A stretch of 19,655 bases of DNA from an uncultured Eubacteriales bacterium (GCA_902772685.1 CACYBO010000050.1:1-19655); one strand, 5' to 3'; numbered from the stretch's first letter, positions 7,940 through 15,862 are shown. Program-made: numbers and translations. Notes: a model not told the origin generated them from the letters alone.

Positions 7940-7964
7940 TAGATACACAGGAAACATACAGCAG

Positions 7965-10900
7965 ATGGAACAGATTCTCAGAGAATCGATAGATTTTTCA
8001 AAGACACCGGATTTTAATAAAGAAGACCTTGCGGTCACCGTTAAAAAAGCAGCTCTGGACAAGGACAGCCTGGTGCTGAGCCTTGAGATTGAGCTGAATT
8101 TTATTGTGAGCGCGATTACGGCGGAAGCGATTAAAACGGCGGTAAAGCGCGCGGTGCCGTATGTCAGAGATGTGGATCTCAAGCTGCTGTACAAGGATGT
8201 CAAAGGCAGTGAAATACCGGCGCCTGAGAAGAAAAACGGCAGGGATGCCGCAGCTGCACCGCAGGGCGGATCCAACGGTTCCGGCGACTGGAAAGGCGCG
8301 GGAGGCAAAGGCGGGCGCAGAAAGCATGGCTACCGGCCGGTCAAAGGCAACATCATAATGGGAAACGCCATCAAACTCGAATGCATGCAGCTTGATGAGA
8401 TCGGATCTGAGAGCGGAACGGTGGCTTTTGAAGGAGAACTGTTCAAAAAGGAAGCCAGGACCATCAGCGACGACAGGAAACTGGCCAGCCTCTATGTGAC
8501 GAACAAGAGGAACAGCATCTGCATTAAGGCCTTTGTACACAATAAAAAGTGGGAGGACTTCGAAACATATCTTCCGGAAGGAACCCCGGTAAAAGTGCGT
8601 GGCAAGGCGCAGTGGGACAGATACGATAATGCGGTCACCGTAATGGCCGACGACATCGAGAAGACAGAAATACACGAGCGGAGGGACGAAGCTCCGGAGA
8701 AGAGAGTGGAACTGCACTGCCACACCAAGATGAGCGCCATGGACGGGCTCATCGTGACCAAGGATATGGTGAAGCGTGTTGAAGGCTGGGGCCACAAAGC
8801 CGTCGCCATAACCGACCACGGCGTCGTACAGTCATTCCCGGAAGCGGCAGGCGCTGCGAAGGATATCAAGATCATTTACGGGTGCGAAGGGTATCTGCTG
8901 GATGATGAGGGACTGATCCGAGAGGACGGCTCCATCGACTACAAAGGCCGCAGGACCAACCATATCATCATCCTGGCGAAGAACACCGTCGGCCTCAAAA
9001 ATCTGTACAAGCTTGTGTCCAGATCCCATATAGATTATTTCTACTACAGACCGCGTATTCCGAGGTCTGTTCTTGAGGCGCACAGAGAGGGACTCATTCT
9101 CGGCTCCGCCTGCGAAGCGGGGGAGCTGTACAGCGCCATTAGAGCGGGAGAATCCGAAGAGAAGATTGAGCAGATCGCTTCATTCTACGATTATCTGGAG
9201 ATTCAGCCGCTGATCAACAACAAGTTCATGATTGTGAACGGGATCGTGGACGGTGAAGAGGATCTGAAGGAATTCAACCGCAGAATCGTGGCCCTGGGCG
9301 AAAAGCTCGGCAAGCCTGTTGTCGCCACCTGCGACGCCCACTATTTCGATGAAGAGGAAGCCCTGTACAGGCGGATCATCATGGCGGGACAGGACTTCAA
9401 GGATGCGGAGAGCGGCGAGGGCCTCTACTTCAGAACCACAGAAGAGATGCTCGACGAATTCTCGTATCTCGGGGAAGAGAAGGCATACGAGGTCGTCGTC
9501 ACGAACACGAATCTGATTGCGGACATGACAGAACGCATCAAGCCTGTGCCGGACGGCAAATTTCCGCCGCATATCGACGGCGCTGAGGAGTATCTCAGAG
9601 ACGCATGCGAGACGAGAGCTGCCGCTATGTACGGCAATCCTCTTCCTGAGGTAATCCGCACCAGACTGGACAAGGAACTGAATTCCATCATCGACAATGG
9701 CTATGCTGTCATGTACCGGTCAGCGGAGATGCTGGTGAATAAATCCATGGAAGCCGGGTATCTGGTAGGCTCAAGAGGATCCGTCGGGTCATCCTTCGCG
9801 GCGACCATGTCCGGAATCACAGAGGTTAATCCGCTGGCAGCCCATTATCTCTGCCCGAACTGCAAGAACCTGGAGTGGGATGAAACGGGAGAATACGACT
9901 GCGGCGTGGACATGCCGGACAAAGTCTGCCCGGTCTGCGGCACCCCGTACAGCAAAGAGGGATTTACCATCCCGTTTGAAACATTCCTCGGATTCGAAGC
10001 GAATAAAGAACCCGACATCGACCTGAATTTTGCAAATGAATATCAGACCACCGCGCAGAAATACGTCGAAGAGATTTTTGGGGCGGAGAACGTATACAAA
10101 GCCGGAACCATTTCGACCGTCAAGGCCAACAAAGCCTTCGGTTACGTGGCAAAGTATTTCGAGGAACTGGGGAAACAGGTGAGCAAGGCTGAAATGGACA
10201 GACTCACCCAGTGCTGCGAGGGAGTCAAGGCGACAACCGGCCAGCATCCGGGCGGCGTTGTTGTCGTGCCGAGAGACCATGAAATTTATGAATTCTGTCC
10301 TGTGCAAAGGCCGGCCAACAACACGAAATCAGACGTCGTTACAACACATTACGACTACCACTCCATCGACCAGAATCTGCTGAAACTCGACATACTGGGC
10401 CACGATATTCCGTCCATGTGCAAGCAGCTCAAGGACCTCACAGGAGTGGATCCGCTTGATGTACCGATCAAGGACGACAAGGTCATGTCCATCTTCATCG
10501 GGACGGAAGGTCTCGATATCAAGGATTCGGACTACAAGTTCACACACGGAAGCTACGGCATCCACGAATTCGGAACATCCTTCGTCCGTCAGATGCTGGA
10601 CGACATTCATCCGACCACCGTGGAGGAGCTGGTCAGAATCTCAGGCCTTTCCCACGGCACCGACGTGTGGCTCGGCAACGCACAGGATCTGGTCGTAAAT
10701 GGTGTAACCACTATGCGCGAAGCGATTGCCACCCGAGACGACATCATGAACTATCTCAGGAAGAAGGGTCTCGAAAACGGTGACGCTTTCACTATCATGG
10801 AAAAAGTAAGAAAGGGCAAAGGCGTTACGGAGGAGCAGGAACAGCTCATGATCGAGCACAATGTACCGGACTGGTACATCGACTCCTGCCGCAAGATCAA

Positions 10901-11432
10901 GTACATGTTCCCGCGCGCCCACGCCGTAGCATATGTTCTGATGTCTCTTCGTGAGGCATATTACAAGGTCTATCATCCGCTGGAGTTCTACGCTGTGTAC
11001 TTCACGACGAAGGCCGCTTACTTTGATGCAGGCGTCATTCTCAGAGGCCAGAAGGCCGTTGAGGACAGGATGGCTGAGATAGACCGTCTCGGCAAGGATA
11101 TGACCAAAAAAGATGAGAATGACTATACCGTTCTGGAGGTTGCCTACGAGATGTACGCCCGCGGATATGAATTCGCGCCGGCGCGCCTGGGCGCATCCGA
11201 CGCGCTGAAATTCCGTGTCTCAGACGGCAAGGTCGTTCTGCCGTTCGTCGCTATTCCGGGAATGGGAGAGGGCGCGGCTACCGCTTTTGCAAATGAGTAC
11301 GCCCGCCGCCCGTACGAGACCATCGAAGACGTCATCGACCGCGGCCGCGTCAACAAGACCGTCGTGGAGAAACTCCGCGAGCACGGCGTGCTGGAAGGCC
11401 TGCCGGAAACCGCTCAGATCAGTTTCTTCTAA
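7965..11432 (+). CDS. polC: DNA polymerase III alpha subunit, PolC type, lacking the exonuclease domain
   Basis: This is the Gram-positive replicative polymerase, about 1155 residues. A short N-terminal region (1-85) and a Gly-rich linker precede an OB fold (about 127-230). The PHP domain starts at LHCHTKMSAMD; its ligand positions H251, H253, D260, H285, E308, H333, C383, D457 and H459 are all present. The DEDD exonuclease normally inserted between E308 and H333 is absent. A Cys4 zinc module (CPNC, CPVCG), the palm motif PDIDLNF (D684, D686), TTGQHPGGVVVVP, ISGLSHGTDVWLGNAQ, KIKYMFPRAHAVAYVLM and a terminal clamp-binding QISFF complete it. AGGAA at 7949-7953 supports the ATG at 7965. Upstream in-frame starts (TTG 7902, ATG 7908) overlap ispG and are less likely. 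Translation is unbroken. Confidence 0.93.
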   Translation: MEQILRESIDFSKTPDFNKEDLAVTVKKAALDKDSLVLSLEIELNFIVSAITAEAIKTAVKRAVPYVRDVDLKLLYKDVKGSEIPAPEKKNGRDAAAAPQGGSNGSGDWKGAGGKGGRRKHGYRPVKGNIIMGNAIKLECMQLDEIGSESGTVAFEGELFKKEARTISDDRKLASLYVTNKRNSICIKAFVHNKKWEDFETYLPEGTPVKVRGKAQWDRYDNAVTVMADDIEKTEIHERRDEAPEKRVELHCHTKMSAMDGLIVTKDMVKRVEGWGHKAVAITDHGVVQSFPEAAGAAKDIKIIYGCEGYLLDDEGLIREDGSIDYKGRRTNHIIILAKNTVGLKNLYKLVSRSHIDYFYYRPRIPRSVLEAHREGLILGSACEAGELYSAIRAGESEEKIEQIASFYDYLEIQPLINNKFMIVNGIVDGEEDLKEFNRRIVALGEKLGKPVVATCDAHYFDEEEALYRRIIMAGQDFKDAESGEGLYFRTTEEMLDEFSYLGEEKAYEVVVTNTNLIADMTERIKPVPDGKFPPHIDGAEEYLRDACETRAAAMYGNPLPEVIRTRLDKELNSIIDNGYAVMYRSAEMLVNKSMEAGYLVGSRGSVGSSFAATMSGITEVNPLAAHYLCPNCKNLEWDETGEYDCGVDMPDKVCPVCGTPYSKEGFTIPFETFLGFEANKEPDIDLNFANEYQTTAQKYVEEIFGAENVYKAGTISTVKANKAFGYVAKYFEELGKQVSKAEMDRLTQCCEGVKATTGQHPGGVVVVPRDHEIYEFCPVQRPANNTKSDVVTTHYDYHSIDQNLLKLDILGHDIPSMCKQLKDLTGVDPLDVPIKDDKVMSIFIGTEGLDIKDSDYKFTHGSYGIHEFGTSFVRQMLDDIHPTTVEELVRISGLSHGTDVWLGNAQDLVVNGVTTMREAIATRDDIMNYLRKKGLENGDAFTIMEKVRKGKGVTEEQEQLMIEHNVPDWYIDSCRKIKYMFPRAHAVAYVLMSLREAYYKVYHPLEFYAVYFTTKAAYFDAGVILRGQKAVEDRMAEIDRLGKDMTKKDENDYTVLEVAYEMYARGYEFAPARLGASDALKFRVSDGKVVLPFVAIPGMGEGAATAFANEYARRPYETIEDVIDRGRVNKTVVEKLREHGVLEGLPETAQISFF

Positions 11433-11454
11433 GAAATCAAAGGAGGGATTCTAT

Positions 11455-12936
11455 ATGTTGGATACAAGTAGAATCGTTTGTAAAACAATAGTGTGTTTTG
11501 CACTTTTGCTGCTATTTGCAGTGCCTTCCTTTGCGGGGGAATATGAGACAACCATAGAAGGTTTTACTTTCGACGGTGTGAGTGTACCCGGGTATGACGG
11601 TTATTCTACAGAGGTAGTCAATGGAAACGATCCGTTGTTTAACGAAGCGGACTTCGGAGAAGTGGCGGAGGCGCACTATGGTGATTTGGATGAGTTGGGA
11701 AGATGTACCTATGCAGATGGGCTATTAGATTATTCTCTGATACCAACCTGGACCAGGGGTGATATAGGATCGGTGAAGCCGAGCGGATGGGTGCAGGCAC
11801 AATATCCTGGCGTTGTTTCTGGTGGCTATCTATATAATCGTTGTCATCTTATCGGCTGGCAGCTTACCGGTGCTGATCTGACGAGCATGACAAAGGAGGA
11901 ACTTTCGAAGAATTTAATTACAGGCACCAGATACCTTAATGTTGGATCCGGAGGCGATGGCATGGTCGGATACGAGAATGAGGTTGCAACGTATATTCGG
12001 GAAGATGAGGACAACAAGGTGGCATACAGTGTTATTCCTGTATTCTTTGATAATGATCTGGTAGCAAGAGGCGTGCTGATGCAGGCAAAAAGCATTGGGA
12101 GTGATGATATATCGTACTGCATCTTCTGCTACAATGTGCAGCCTGGAATAGCAATAGATTATGAAACAGGCAATTCTGTGTTGACTCAGTCACTCGAAGA
12201 TACTACTTCGATAAATGACTGCAATGTGAGCCTTGCGGCAGATGCACTCACTTATACGGGAACTGCCGTCGAGCCGGATGTTATTGTTGAACATGAAGGT
12301 ACAAAGCTCAGCAAGGAAATAGATTATGTTCTGACATATAAAAACAATACCGCCGCAGGCAAAGCATCTGTCATCGTAACCGGGGTCGGAGACTATAGAG
12401 ATTCCGTATCGATTGAATTCACAATAGAACCGGCATCAGTTAAAAACTGCAAGGTGAGTCTTGCAACCACGAAAATCAAATGCACTGGGAAAGCACTGAA
12501 ACCAAAAGTTAAAGTAATCAATGGTGACAGACCGCTGGTAGAAAAGACTGATTACACAGTATCTTATAAAAATAACAAAAATACCGGCAAAGCGTCAGTC
12601 ACAGTGACTGGTGTGGGTTCATGCAAAGATCAGTTAACAAAATACTTTATCATCACACCGGCAAAGGCAGTTATTAACAAGACAGGTGCTAAGAAAAGGA
12701 GTATCAAGATAACTGTTTCCGCGCAGAAAAATGTTACCGGATACGAGTACGCATACAAATTGAAGACAAAGAAAAAGTGGACAATTAAAAAAGCCCAGAA
12801 ACCGACAAAGATATTCAAACCCCTGAAGAGAAACAAACTATACAACGTAAAAGTTAGAGCATTCAAGAAAATAGATGGTAAGATCTATCGCGGACCATGG
12901 AGCAGCGTAAAGAAAGTCAAGACAAAGAAACGGTAA
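11455..12936 (+). CDS. secreted DNA/RNA non-specific endonuclease with Ig-like repeats
   Basis: This 493-residue protein has a signal peptide (hydrophobic 11-24, likely cut after SFA, residue 27). The catalytic region, about 30-240, has YNRCHLIGWQLTG with the putative catalytic His at 131, and KNLITGTRYLN with candidate metal-ligand Asn residues at 153 and 162. This fits the beta-beta-alpha-metal nuclease group that includes streptococcal EndA. Two tandem repeats (about 252-327 and 328-406) share the pattern CxVSL...TG.A..P.V...DY.(L/V)(T/S)YKNN...GKASV.VTGVG, an Ig-like form common in surface proteins of gut anaerobes. A Lys-rich FnIII-like tail ends it. A strong AGGAGG precedes the ATG. Base composition is lower in GC than both neighbours. 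Likely roles are nutrient scavenging or breaking down extracellular DNA; this is inference. Confidence 0.85.
   Translation: MLDTSRIVCKTIVCFALLLLFAVPSFAGEYETTIEGFTFDGVSVPGYDGYSTEVVNGNDPLFNEADFGEVAEAHYGDLDELGRCTYADGLLDYSLIPTWTRGDIGSVKPSGWVQAQYPGVVSGGYLYNRCHLIGWQLTGADLTSMTKEELSKNLITGTRYLNVGSGGDGMVGYENEVATYIREDEDNKVAYSVIPVFFDNDLVARGVLMQAKSIGSDDISYCIFCYNVQPGIAIDYETGNSVLTQSLEDTTSINDCNVSLAADALTYTGTAVEPDVIVEHEGTKLSKEIDYVLTYKNNTAAGKASVIVTGVGDYRDSVSIEFTIEPASVKNCKVSLATTKIKCTGKALKPKVKVINGDRPLVEKTDYTVSYKNNKNTGKASVTVTGVGSCKDQLTKYFIITPAKAVINKTGAKKRSIKITVSAQKNVTGYEYAYKLKTKKKWTIKKAQKPTKIFKPLKRNKLYNVKVRAFKKIDGKIYRGPWSSVKKVKTKKR
12208..12670 (+). repeat. two tandem Ig-like repeats inside the nuclease gene
   Basis: The two units (about 12208-12435 and 12436-12670) encode repeats of roughly 76 to 79 residues. 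Shared landmarks are a Cys before VSL, TG followed by Ala and a Lys/Glu-Pro pair, DY-x-(L/V)-(T/S)-YKNN, GKASV-x-VTGVG and a closing (F/Y)-x-I-x-PA. The second copy is much richer in lysine. Such repeats usually act as spacers or adhesion modules on secreted proteins. Confidence 0.7.
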
Positions 12937-12938
12937 AT

Positions 12939-13472
12939 ATGAACATCACAGTATACTTAGGATCATTTGACGGATGTGACAACTCAATGCGGGAGGCGGT
13001 GCGCGAGCTTGGCGAGTGGATCGGCAAAAGCAGCAACACCCTTGTTTACGGAGGTTCGAAGATCGGGCTCATGGGAGTTCTGGCGGAGAGCACAGTGAAG
13101 TCAGGAGGCAAAGCCATCGGCGTGGAACCGGGGTTCTTTGTCGAGAAGGTTTTGCAGTACGATGCGCTGACGGAGCTGATCGTCACAAAGAACATGTCAG
13201 ACCGCAAAGCCAAGATGATTGAACTGGGAGACGCCTTCATTGCCCTGCCGGGAGGGACCGGCACGCTGGAGGAGATATCGGAGATCATGTCGGGGGTATC
13301 GCTGGGGCTCATTGACGCGCCGTGCATCCTCTACAATCACAGAGGTTACTACAACAGTCTGAAACAGCAGCTTGCGAAAATGGTTGAGATGGGGCTGTCC
13401 AGCGAGGAACGGCAGAAGGGCATCCATTTCGCGGACAGCATCAGCGAGGTCATAGAACTCCTCAGCAAATAA
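12939..13472 (+). CDS. LOG family protein (TIGR00730-type Rossmann fold)
   Basis: This 177-residue protein has the LOG-family layout: a glycine-rich nucleotide-binding loop YGGSKIGLMG and the signature LPGGTGTLEEISEIMS, with the supporting segments SDRKAKMIELGDAFIAL and CILYNHRGYYNSL. Plant and some bacterial members are cytokinin riboside 5'-monophosphate phosphoribohydrolases; most bacterial members act on AMP-like nucleotides or are uncharacterised, so the substrate is left open. The ATG at 12939 is two bases after the nuclease stop and gives the usual MNITVYLGS start. An upstream in-frame ATG at 12897 lies inside the nuclease gene and gives an atypical polar extension. There is no clear ribosome binding site, so translation may be coupled to the nuclease gene. 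A terminator follows. Confidence 0.88.
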   Translation: MNITVYLGSFDGCDNSMREAVRELGEWIGKSSNTLVYGGSKIGLMGVLAESTVKSGGKAIGVEPGFFVEKVLQYDALTELIVTKNMSDRKAKMIELGDAFIALPGGTGTLEEISEIMSGVSLGLIDAPCILYNHRGYYNSLKQQLAKMVEMGLSSEERQKGIHFADSISEVIELLSK

Positions 13473-13479
13473 CTACAAG

Positions 13480-13510
13480 AGAGCCGCATATGCGGCTCTT
13501 ATGTTTTTTT
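13480..13510 (+). terminator. Rho-independent terminator ending the polC/LOG unit
   Basis: AGAGCCGCATATGCGGCTCT (13480-13499) is a perfect 20-base palindrome that folds into an 8-bp GC-rich stem with an AUAU loop. ATG and then seven T residues (13504-13510) follow at once. It starts 8 bases after the LOG gene stop. It is the clearest transcription end in the window. Confidence 0.92.
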
Positions 13511-13552
13511 GATTATTTTTGACGGCCGAAGCGCCGGGGAAATGTGTGTGTA

Positions 13553-13561
13553 TGGTATAAT
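13553..13561 (+). promoter_or_regulatory. extended -10 promoter for the M28 peptidase gene
   Basis: TGG (13553-13555) followed by TATAAT (13556-13561) is a perfect extended -10. It shares TATGGTATAAT with the other strong promoter in the window, ahead of pyrH (1720-1730). No good -35 is seen at 16-18 bases; TTGACG at 13519-13524 is 31 bases away and too far. The expected start near 13568 gives a leader of about 50 bases. Confidence 0.7.
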
Positions 13562-13618
13562 CACGGGACGAGATAAGTTTGATTTAAACTGCTAAATTAA
13601 GAAAGAAAGGAGCGTTGT

Positions 13619-15766
13619 ATGAAGAGAATATCGATATTGCTGGCGTTCATCATGGCTTTCACGATGTTCAGCCTGACGGGATGCGGCGGCAGTGATGATG
13701 CGGATACTTCTGACACTGCCGATAATGCGGGTGTTTCTAAGGAAGACATCTATCCGGAAGGATTCTCGGCATTCATGGACAAACTGGATGTTGGCTTTTC
13801 AACAGAAGTGGATCAGTTCATTTCAGAGCAGGGTGATGACCCGGTCTATGGATTCCGCGGCGCAGGATCTCCTGCCGAGCTGGCAGTGGCTGAGCACATG
13901 AAATCAGTCATGGAAGAAATCGGTCTCCAGAACGTAACGATGGAAGAGTATAACGTAGACGGCTGGACATTTAAGGGCGCAAATGTCACCTTCCAGAACG
14001 CCGAAGGCAAGGAACAGAAGATTGATCTCGGCGGTTACCAGACAACCTGCAAAGCCGACAACGAGAAAGTAGGCCTCATGTGGCTGGACAGAGGCACGGC
14101 GGCGGATTATGAGAATCTGGACGTAACCGACAAGCTCATCCTCATCGACATCAATCAGAATGAAGACTGGTGGATCGACAAGCCTGCGCTCCAGGCGAAA
14201 GTGAAAGGCGCAAAGGCAGTTATCGCTATGTCAGAACTGCCGACAGAGGATAAAGACGGTGACAGGGTAGGCACACAGGACATCTGCGGTCCTGCGGACG
14301 CACCGGCCTTTGGTATCAGCGCCAATGACAGGGATGCCCTCAAAGCCGCTATCAAGGCATCCGGCGAAAAGGAAATCGAAGTCACGTTCAATTCGGATTC
14401 AGAAGTTATTGAAGATACAACAGGTCATGCCGTTTGGGGTGAAATCCCGGGCAAGACCGATGATGTCGTCTATCTGTTCGCACACATGGACGGCTATTTC
14501 CACTCCTATTTCGATGATGCTTCCGGCGACGGACTCCTCATGGGTGTTGCAAAGGCTATGATCGATTCAGGATATGAACCTACTAAGACCATTCGGTTTG
14601 TCTGCAACGGCGCAGAGGAGTTCGGCCGTACGGACAGCGAGTGCGACTGGGCTACCGGCGCATATGAGCTGGTCAACAATGTACACCCGGAATGGGCAGA
14701 GAATGCCTTTGCAGTAGTCAATATCGACGGCGCGTACTGCGTGAAAGGCGAGACCACATTCGGCGTTGCGGTTCCGGAAGAGCTGCAGGCCTGGGCCAAG
14801 GCCATAGGCGACCCGCTGATTGCAACGACGGATTACAAGTACAGGTATCTGACGCCGCAGAGCACATATAAGGAAGACTTCAATTACACTGCGTTGGGCG
14901 TTCCGTCCGTGGGCACAGCCAAGGGCGAAGAGACCCTGTTCTACGATCTGGGATACCACACGAGTTATGACAGCAAGGAAGCTGCCGGATTTGACGATGA
15001 TACCTGGGTATGGATGCACGAACTGTTTGGAATGTATACGTACGCTTTGGATCAGACGCCTGCAAGACCGCTCAACTTCAACGCGAGATTCCGGGCGCTC
15101 AAAAAGTCATATGATGAGAATCTCGTGCAGGATGAGGAACTCATGACGAAGATCGATGAAGTCATGGCAGCTGCGAAGCCGATCAATAAAAAGATCAAAG
15201 AACTGAATGCAAGCTACGCGGAAGCAGTAGCGGCCGGGGATACCGAAAAAGCTGACTCACTGCTTACCGAAGCAACAGAGCTCAACAAGCAGACCCGCGA
15301 GATGTACAAGTCCGTTCAGGACGCGATTCTCTGGCTGGATGGCGAGCTTAGCATCGTCTTCCCGCATGAGACAAGACAGGATAACATCAACAACCTGCAG
15401 GCCGGCATTGACGCGATCAAGGACGGAAATGCGCAGGAGGCTCTCGATGAATATCTCTGGGCTGTCGGAAACGGCTGGTATGCAATGTACTTCGACGAAG
15501 AGACGATGACGATCGATGAGAACAGATACGAGGAAGGGCTCAAGGACACCTGGGCTGAGGGAAGGACCGATGTAGACAACATCGACATCGATAACACCAT
15601 CCGTTCCATTATGGCCAAGGCAGAGCAGGAGGATGCTGACTACACAGAAGAACTCGCTAAGCTCGAAGAGCTCAAAGCGGAGCAGGAGCAGTATCTCAGT
15701 GATGTCATTGAGAAGGAAAAGGCAGATCTGCAGGGTCTCATCGACATGTTCAATGAGGCTAAATAG
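13619..15766 (+). CDS. M28 family zinc metallopeptidase, lipoprotein
   Basis: This 715-residue protein begins with a lipoprotein signal peptide; the lipobox LTGC puts the lipidated Cys at 22. A low-complexity Ser/Asp linker follows. Residues about 120-260 resemble a protease-associated (PA) insert. The M28 catalytic set is complete in order: H289 with D291 (AHMDG), D299 (DDASG), the Glu pair E333-E334 (GAEEFG), D370 (NIDGAY) and H447 (YHTSYD). It should be an exported, membrane-anchored di-zinc aminopeptidase or similar; substrate unknown. Residues about 480-715 are helical and acidic, with coiled-coil-like stretches, and match no domain I recognise. AAAGGAG is 6 bases before the ATG. It has its own promoter and a hairpin after it, so it is probably monocistronic. 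Confidence 0.88.
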   Translation: MKRISILLAFIMAFTMFSLTGCGGSDDADTSDTADNAGVSKEDIYPEGFSAFMDKLDVGFSTEVDQFISEQGDDPVYGFRGAGSPAELAVAEHMKSVMEEIGLQNVTMEEYNVDGWTFKGANVTFQNAEGKEQKIDLGGYQTTCKADNEKVGLMWLDRGTAADYENLDVTDKLILIDINQNEDWWIDKPALQAKVKGAKAVIAMSELPTEDKDGDRVGTQDICGPADAPAFGISANDRDALKAAIKASGEKEIEVTFNSDSEVIEDTTGHAVWGEIPGKTDDVVYLFAHMDGYFHSYFDDASGDGLLMGVAKAMIDSGYEPTKTIRFVCNGAEEFGRTDSECDWATGAYELVNNVHPEWAENAFAVVNIDGAYCVKGETTFGVAVPEELQAWAKAIGDPLIATTDYKYRYLTPQSTYKEDFNYTALGVPSVGTAKGEETLFYDLGYHTSYDSKEAAGFDDDTWVWMHELFGMYTYALDQTPARPLNFNARFRALKKSYDENLVQDEELMTKIDEVMAAAKPINKKIKELNASYAEAVAAGDTEKADSLLTEATELNKQTREMYKSVQDAILWLDGELSIVFPHETRQDNINNLQAGIDAIKDGNAQEALDEYLWAVGNGWYAMYFDEETMTIDENRYEEGLKDTWAEGRTDVDNIDIDNTIRSIMAKAEQEDADYTEELAKLEELKAEQEQYLSDVIEKEKADLQGLIDMFNEAK

Positions 15767-15796
15767 CCTTAACCCCTTGCATTTTGGGGATTTATG

Positions 15797-15805
15797 TGTT
15801 ATTGT
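15797..15805 (+). promoter_or_regulatory. candidate extended -10 promoter for the rimP unit
   Basis: TGT followed by TATTGT (15800-15805, 4 of 6 matches) forms a possible extended -10, with TTGCAT (15777-15782) 17 bases upstream as a weak -35. If used, the transcript starts before the hairpin at 15834-15856, which would then act within the rimP leader. Evidence is weak. Confidence 0.28.
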
Positions 15806-15833
15806 AAGCAAGGTTAATAGATAAGTTATCACT

Positions 15834-15862
15834 GGAGTGGGCAAACGGCCCACTCCTGTTTT
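15834..15862 (+). terminator. terminator-like hairpin between the M28 gene and rimP
   Basis: GGAGTGGGC (15834-15842) and GCCCACTCC (15848-15856) form a perfect 9-bp GC-rich stem around a 5-base loop, followed by TGTTTT. It lies 67 bases after the M28 stop and 20 bases before the rimP start. The T-tract is short. It may end the M28 transcript or act as an attenuator in the rimP leader. Confidence 0.62.

Noticed and set aside
7902..7964. Earlier in-frame starts for polC (TTG 7902, ATG 7908)
   Set aside because: They overlap the end of ispG and add a polar peptide without family similarity. The ATG at 7965 has AGGAA at good spacing. Not fully excluded.
8880..8970. A frameshift or broken gene as explanation of the short PolC
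   Set aside because: The reading frame is continuous with intact conserved motifs on both sides of the junction; a frame error would destroy them. An in-frame assembly deletion remains possible.
11215..11454. Upstream extension of the nuclease frame into polC
   Set aside because: The frame is open, but it overlaps polC in another frame. The ATG at 11455 has a strong ribosome binding site and starts a proper signal peptide.
13519..13561. TTGACG at 13519-13524 as the -35 for the M28 promoter
   Set aside because: The spacer to TATAAT is 31 bases, far beyond the 16-18 that works with the main sigma factor.
15773..15789. CCCC...GGGG hairpin directly after the M28 gene
   Set aside because: It has only four pairs with a 9-base loop and no T-tract; the stronger stem is at 15834-15856.
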